11,088 bases of DNA from Ruminococcaceae bacterium UBA1730 (GTDB lineage: Bacteria > Bacillota > Clostridia > Oscillospirales > Acutalibacteraceae): NCBI GenBank assembly GCA_002315935.1, contig DCII01000016.1, forward strand, positions 1 to 11,088, read 5' to 3'. The stretch's first letter is position 1. Every line of letters starts with the position of its first letter. The translations under genes were made by a program, and so were the position numbers. Positions 7,153 to 11,088 of the stretch are shown one piece after another. The notes beneath the pieces are model-generated. The model did no database searches. It was not told the origin of the DNA and saw nothing but the letters and a program-made list of their open reading frames with translations.

Positions 7153-8925
7153 ATGAGCAAAGGTGTTATAACTAAAATCTCCGGTCCTCTTGTTGTTGCA
7201 TCAGGCATGAGAGACGCCAATATGTTTGACGTTGTGCGTGTCAGCAACAGCAGACTTATCGGAGAAATCATAGAAATGCACGGTGACAGAGCCTCTGTTC
7301 AGGTTTATGAAGAAACCTCTGGCATACGCACCGGCGAACCCGTTGAATCAACCAACGAGCCTCTGAGCGTTGAGCTTGGTCCGGGTCTTATCAAGGGTAT
7401 ATTTGACGGCATTCAGCGTCCTCTTAATGTTATCAGAGAAATGGCAGGTAACAACCTCACGAGAGGTATCGAGGTTCCATCACTCAGCAGAGAAGCGGTA
7501 TGGCATTTTGATTGCGTTGCAGGGGTCGGCGACAGAGTTTCGGCAGGTGACATTCTCGGAACAGTCAACGAAACAGATATTGTTGTTCATAAGATTATGG
7601 TTCCTCCGCAGGTAAGCGGTGTTATCAAGGAAATCGCCGACGGCGACTATAAAATCACGGATAAGGTCGGCATAATTGAGAAGGATAACGGCGAAGAATT
7701 TGAAATAAAGCTCATGCAGAAGTGGCCTGTCAGAAAGGGCAGACCCTATGCAAAGAAGCTTTCTCCCGATGTTCCCCTTGTTACGGGTCAAAGAGTTGTT
7801 GATGCTCTTTTCCCGATTGCAAAGGGAGGAGTTGCGGCTATCCCCGGTCCTTTCGGAAGCGGCAAGACCGTTACTCAGCATCAGCTTGCAAAGTGGGCTG
7901 AAGCGGATATAGTTGTTTATATCGGTTGCGGCGAGCGTGGCAACGAAATGACCGATGTTCTTAATGAATTCCCCGAGCTTATCGACCCTCACACAGGCAA
8001 ATCACTTATGGAACGCACTGTGCTTATCGCCAACACCTCCGATATGCCCGTTGCCGCCCGTGAAGCATCTATCTACACAGGAATCACCATTGCGGAATAC
8101 TTCCGTGACATGGGCTATTCCGTTGCTCTTATGGCAGACTCAACATCCCGTTGGGCAGAGGCTCTTCGTGAAATGTCCGGCAGACTTGAAGAAATGCCCG
8201 GCGAAGAGGGCTACCCTGCATATCTCGGAAGCCGTCTTGCACAGTTCTATGAAAGAGCAGGAAGAGTTATTTCTCTCGGCAAGGATGCAAGAGAAGGTGC
8301 TCTTTCGGTTATCGGTGCGGTTTCGCCTCCCGGCGGTGACATTTCAGAACCTGTTTCACAGGCAACGCTCCGAATCGTCAAGGTATTCTGGGGACTTGAT
8401 TCCGCTCTTGCGTACAAAAGGCATTTCCCCGCTATCAACTGGCTCACCAGTTATTCGCTCTATGCCGATTCTCTCGGCGAATGGTTCAACAGAAATGTCA
8501 GCGATGAATGGACAACTCTGCGTGGCAATCTTATGTCACTTCTTTCTGACGAAGCCGCTCTTGATGAAATAGTCAAGCTTGTCGGCATGGATGCTCTTTC
8601 GGCACCAGACAGGCTCAAGATGGAGGCCGCCCGTTCAATCCGTGAAGACTTCCTTCATCAGCTCGCATTCCATGAGGTTGACACCTATTCATCACTCAAA
8701 AAGCAGTATTGCATGATGAAGCTTGTTAACGAATATTATGACGAATCTCTTGATGCTCTCAAAGAGGGTGCATCAATTGAGGATATAGTTAAGCTCGCCG
8801 TCAGAGAATCAATCGGCAGATTCAAGTATATCCTCGAAGAGAATGTTGACGCCGAATATGAAAGAATTTCAATGCAGCTCAGGAAAGAGCTCAAAGAAGC
8901 AATTGACAGGAAGGAGGATTTCTGA
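7153..8925 (+). CDS. ntpA: V-type ATPase catalytic subunit A
   Basis: Subunit A hydrolyses ATP in the A3B3 head. The product has 590 residues (E. hirae NtpA is about 593). Domains in order are an N-terminal beta barrel (about 1-70), the bulge or non-homologous region special to A subunits (about 110-190), the nucleotide-binding domain (about 200-440) and a C-terminal helical domain. Walker A is GPFGSGKT at 232-239 with Lys238. The catalytic glutamate is Glu261 in GCGERGNE. ADSTSRWAEALRE and a PGEEGYPAYLGSRLA segment are further active-site landmarks. AAAGG at 7134-7138 is 14 bases from the ATG, unusually far. No better in-frame start is seen, and MSKGVITKISGPLV is the family-typical N-terminus. 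The TGA overlaps the ATG of ntpB by one base. Confidence 0.98.
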   Translation: MSKGVITKISGPLVVASGMRDANMFDVVRVSNSRLIGEIIEMHGDRASVQVYEETSGIRTGEPVESTNEPLSVELGPGLIKGIFDGIQRPLNVIREMAGNNLTRGIEVPSLSREAVWHFDCVAGVGDRVSAGDILGTVNETDIVVHKIMVPPQVSGVIKEIADGDYKITDKVGIIEKDNGEEFEIKLMQKWPVRKGRPYAKKLSPDVPLVTGQRVVDALFPIAKGGVAAIPGPFGSGKTVTQHQLAKWAEADIVVYIGCGERGNEMTDVLNEFPELIDPHTGKSLMERTVLIANTSDMPVAAREASIYTGITIAEYFRDMGYSVALMADSTSRWAEALREMSGRLEEMPGEEGYPAYLGSRLAQFYERAGRVISLGKDAREGALSVIGAVSPPGGDISEPVSQATLRIVKVFWGLDSALAYKRHFPAINWLTSYSLYADSLGEWFNRNVSDEWTTLRGNLMSLLSDEAALDEIVKLVGMDALSAPDRLKMEAARSIREDFLHQLAFHEVDTYSSLKKQYCMMKLVNEYYDESLDALKEGASIEDIVKLAVRESIGRFKYILEENVDAEYERISMQLRKELKEAIDRKEDF

Positions 8926-10298
8926 TGCCTAAGGAATACAGAACAATTCAGGAGGTTGCAGGTCCTCTTATGCTCGTCAAAGAGGTTGAGGGCGTTGCAT
9001 ATAATGAGCTTGGCGAAATCGAGCTTGCAAACGGTGAAAAACGTCGTTGCAGAGTGCTCGAGGTCAACGGCTCGGATGCTCTCGTTCAGCTCTTTGAAAA
9101 TTCAACGGGTATCAACCTTTCAGACAGCAAGGTCAGATTTCTCGGCAAGCAGATGGAGCTTGGACTTTCTCTCGATATGCTCGGCAGAGTTTTTGACGGT
9201 CTTGGCAGACCCATTGACGGCGGTCCCGAAATAATTCCCGAAAAGAAAGCCGATGTCAACGGTGTTCCGATGAATCCCGCCGCAAGAAGCTATCCGCAGG
9301 AATTCATTCAGACAGGCGTTTCCGCAATTGACGGACTCAACACCCTCGTCAGAGGTCAGAAGCTTCCGATTTTCTCCATGTCCGGTCTTCCCCATGCAAG
9401 CCTTGCCGCCCAGATTGCAAAACAGGCAAAGGTAAGAGGAACTGACGAACAGTTCGCCGTTGTTTTTGCCGCTATGGGTATCACTTTTGAAGAATCGGAT
9501 TACTTTGTTCAGAGCTTCCGCAATACGGGTGCTCTTGACAGAACGGTTATGTTTTCAAACCTTGCCAACGACCCTGCAATTGAAAGAATTGCAACTCCGA
9601 AAATGGCTCTTACCGCCGCTGAATATCTTGCATTCGACAAGGGTATGCACGTTCTTGTTATTCTTACGGATATAACGAACTATGCCGATGCTCTGCGTGA
9701 GGTTTCAGCCGCAAGAAAAGAGGTTCCCGGCAGAAGAGGTTATCCCGGATATATGTATACCGACCTTGCAAGCATATACGAAAGAGCAGGCAGACAGCGT
9801 GGCAAGGAAGGCAGTATCACTATGATACCTATTCTCACCATGCCCGAGGATGATAAAACCCATCCCATTCCCGACCTTACGGGCTACATCACAGAGGGTC
9901 AGATTATCTTAAGCCGTGAGCTTTACAGAAAGGGAATCAATCCCCCGATTGATGTTCTCCCCTCTCTTTCCCGTCTTAAGGATAAAGGTATCGGCGAAGG
10001 AAAAACGAGAAAAGACCATTCCAACACGATGAATCAGCTTTTCTCCGCCTATGCAAGAGGCAAGGATGCCAAAGAGCTTATGGTTATTCTCGGCGAAGCC
10101 GCTCTGACCGACATTGATAAGCTCTATGCAAAATTTGCCGATGAATTCGAAAAGGTTTATGTTTCGCAGGGCTTCAACGCCAACAGAAGCATTGAAGAAA
10201 CTCTTGACATCGGCTGGAAGCTTCTCAGAATTCTTCCCAGGAGCGAGCTCAAGAGAATCAGCGAAGAGCTTCTTGACCAATATTACGGAAAGGTTTAA
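8925..10298 (+). CDS. ntpB: V-type ATPase non-catalytic subunit B
   Basis: Subunit B alternates with A in the head and supplies residues to the catalytic interface without hydrolysing ATP itself. The product has 457 residues, as in E. hirae (458). It opens with a beta-barrel domain (KEYRTIQEVAGPLMLV). The place of the P-loop is taken by SGLPHASLAAQIAKQ, without the Lys-Thr pair of Walker A, as expected for B. The catalytic-interface arginine is Arg350 in LPSLSRLKDKGIGEGKTR, at the same number as the E. hirae arginine finger. GYPGYMYTDLASIYERAGR is another family hallmark. AAGGAGG (8911-8917) lies 7 bases before the ATG. The ATG overlaps the ntpA stop as TGATG, which should couple A and B synthesis at equal levels. 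Confidence 0.98.
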   Translation: MPKEYRTIQEVAGPLMLVKEVEGVAYNELGEIELANGEKRRCRVLEVNGSDALVQLFENSTGINLSDSKVRFLGKQMELGLSLDMLGRVFDGLGRPIDGGPEIIPEKKADVNGVPMNPAARSYPQEFIQTGVSAIDGLNTLVRGQKLPIFSMSGLPHASLAAQIAKQAKVRGTDEQFAVVFAAMGITFEESDYFVQSFRNTGALDRTVMFSNLANDPAIERIATPKMALTAAEYLAFDKGMHVLVILTDITNYADALREVSAARKEVPGRRGYPGYMYTDLASIYERAGRQRGKEGSITMIPILTMPEDDKTHPIPDLTGYITEGQIILSRELYRKGINPPIDVLPSLSRLKDKGIGEGKTRKDHSNTMNQLFSAYARGKDAKELMVILGEAALTDIDKLYAKFADEFEKVYVSQGFNANRSIEETLDIGWKLLRILPRSELKRISEELLDQYYGKV

Positions 10299-10303
10299 GG
10301 ATT

Positions 10304-10951
10304 ATGGCAATTCTTAATGTTAATCCAACCCGTATGGAGCTGACCAACCTCAAGCGAAAGCTTGTTACGGCACGCAGAGGTCATAAGCTCCTTAAGGATA
10401 AGCGTGATGAGCTTATGCGACGTTTTCTTGACCTTGTGCGTGAAAACAAGGCTCTTCGAATTGAGGTTGAGGAAGGCATCAGACAGGCAAATGTTGCTAT
10501 GAGCGTCGCAAGATGTGTTATGAGCGACAAGGCTCTTGATGTTGCTCTCATGCTTCCGACACAGGAAATGAATCTTGAGGTCAGCGAAAAAAATGTTATG
10601 AGCGTTATGATACCCGTTTTTGATGTTAAATTCAAAACGGCGAACGAAAATGACATTCATTCCTATGGCTTTGCCGAAACATCGGGCGACCTTGATACCG
10701 CTGTCAAAGCACTTTCGGACATTATGCCGAAGATGATAAAGCTTGCGGAAATTGAGAAATCCTGCCGCCTTATGGCAGACGAAATCGAGAAAACACGCCG
10801 CAGAGTCAATGCTCTTGAGCACGTTATGATTCCGCAGTATGAGGACACAATCAAGTTCATCACCATGAAGCTTGATGAAAACGAAAGAAGCACCACAACC
10901 CGACTGATGAAGGTCAAGGATATGATGCTTGCACAGACTCACAATTATTAA
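10304..10951 (+). CDS. ntpD: V-type ATPase subunit D (central rotor shaft)
   Basis: Subunit D is the coiled-coil axle turning inside the A3B3 head. The 215-residue product starts with ILNVNPTRMELTNLKRKL, the family signature. It forms two long helices at the ends (about 8-70 and 145-210) around a shorter globular middle, which is the known hairpin design. Basic residues cluster near 17-40, as in homologues. The gene begins 5 bases after ntpB; AAGG overlaps the ntpB stop, and GGAAAGG lies 10 bases upstream. This is the last gene of the operon. Its TAA (10949-10951) overlaps the first bases of the palindromic repeat, so the present C-terminus could have been trimmed or set by that insertion. 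No ntpH, ntpJ or intrinsic terminator follows before the repeat. Confidence 0.95.
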   Translation: MAILNVNPTRMELTNLKRKLVTARRGHKLLKDKRDELMRRFLDLVRENKALRIEVEEGIRQANVAMSVARCVMSDKALDVALMLPTQEMNLEVSEKNVMSVMIPVFDVKFKTANENDIHSYGFAETSGDLDTAVKALSDIMPKMIKLAEIEKSCRLMADEIEKTRRRVNALEHVMIPQYEDTIKFITMKLDENERSTTTRLMKVKDMMLAQTHNY

Positions 10952-11088
10952 GGAAACGCTGATTAAATCGGCAAGCAAGATTTTCGAGTATGTTTTCGGC
11001 GTGAAAAAGGCACAAAACCGCAGATATACTTTGTGAATTTCAAGGTTTTGTAACGCATTTCACACCAAAACAGACCGAAAAGATGCGA
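10950..11088. repeat. Palindromic MITE-like repeat, truncated by the window end
   Basis: The left terminus, AAGGAAACGCTGATTAAAT, mirrors the right terminus at 109-125. The left arm (10952-11023) aligns without gaps to the reverse complement of 54-125. The best-matching blocks are GGAAACGCTGA, TAAAT, GTTTT, GTGAAA and ACAAAACC. A short loop region follows. The right arm starts at 11042 and matches 56-102 at 46 of 47 bases before the window ends. The complete element would be about 160 bp, most of it imperfect inverted repeat, so its transcript should fold into one long hairpin. It could end or protect the operon mRNA; that role is inference. No open frame of interest is present. Confidence 0.85.

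Noticed and set aside
7480..7992. 170-codon open frame on the - strand within ntpA
   Set aside because: It lies opposite the Walker A region of a strongly conserved gene and shows no protein-like features.
7955..8572. 205-codon + strand frame within ntpA
   Set aside because: It is a shifted-frame reading of the catalytic domain, with low-complexity Ser, Leu and Pro content and no known motif.
10295..10978. 227-codon open frame on the - strand across ntpD
   Set aside because: It is fully antisense to a well-conserved gene, is rich in Cys, His and Leu as shadow frames are, has no recognisable domain and lacks a convincing ribosome site.

Overview
This window carries a complete V-type (A/V-type, 'ntp') ATPase operon of nine genes on the + strand (2413-10951). 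The order is peripheral-stalk G-type subunit, I(a), K(c), E, C(d), F, A, B, D. This matches the ntpF-I-K-E-C-G-A-B-D order of the Enterococcus hirae Na+-ATPase operon, without the extra genes (ntpH, ntpJ) that follow there. Divergent from it on the - strand is a two-gene operon: a compact MscS-type mechanosensitive channel and a cation diffusion facilitator (CDF) transporter with Mn-type metal-site residues. The gene content, strong AGGAGG-type ribosome sites, near-consensus sigma-A promoters and heavy AGA use for arginine suggest a Bacillota member, probably a gut or rumen Clostridia (Oscillospiraceae/Ruminococcaceae-like). That placement is inference; no rRNA or marker gene is present.

Layout. 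1-125: two tandem right-end arms of a short palindromic repeat, the first cut by the window edge. 131-1297 (-): CDF transporter. 1303-2151 (-): mscS. 2152-2412: divergent control region with a perfect-consensus sigma-A promoter reading left and two good sigma-A promoters reading right. 2413-10951 (+): ATPase genes with tiny gaps or overlaps. 10950-11088: left arm, loop and part of the right arm of the same palindromic repeat, cut by the window end. The repeat copies are in the same orientation, lie within a few bases of the last stop codon of each operon, and contain both window edges. The window therefore looks like one unit bracketed by direct copies of a MITE-like element, possibly a whole contig broken at repeats.

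How it works together. A and B form the ATP-hydrolysing head, D and F the rotor shaft, C (d) the shaft-to-ring socket, K the ring, I the membrane stator, and E plus the small first gene product the peripheral stalk. The K subunit keeps all five side-chain positions that bind Na+ in E. hirae NtpK (Leu56, Thr59, Gln60, Gln114, Glu143), so a Na+-coupled enzyme is predicted. With the osmotic safety valve and the metal exporter next door, the locus reads as an ion-homeostasis island. I found no wholly undescribed protein system. The most unusual signals are the palindromic elements abutting the 3' ends of both operons, the 71-bp tandem duplication of one arm, and an apparent internal duplication of the CDF cytosolic domain.
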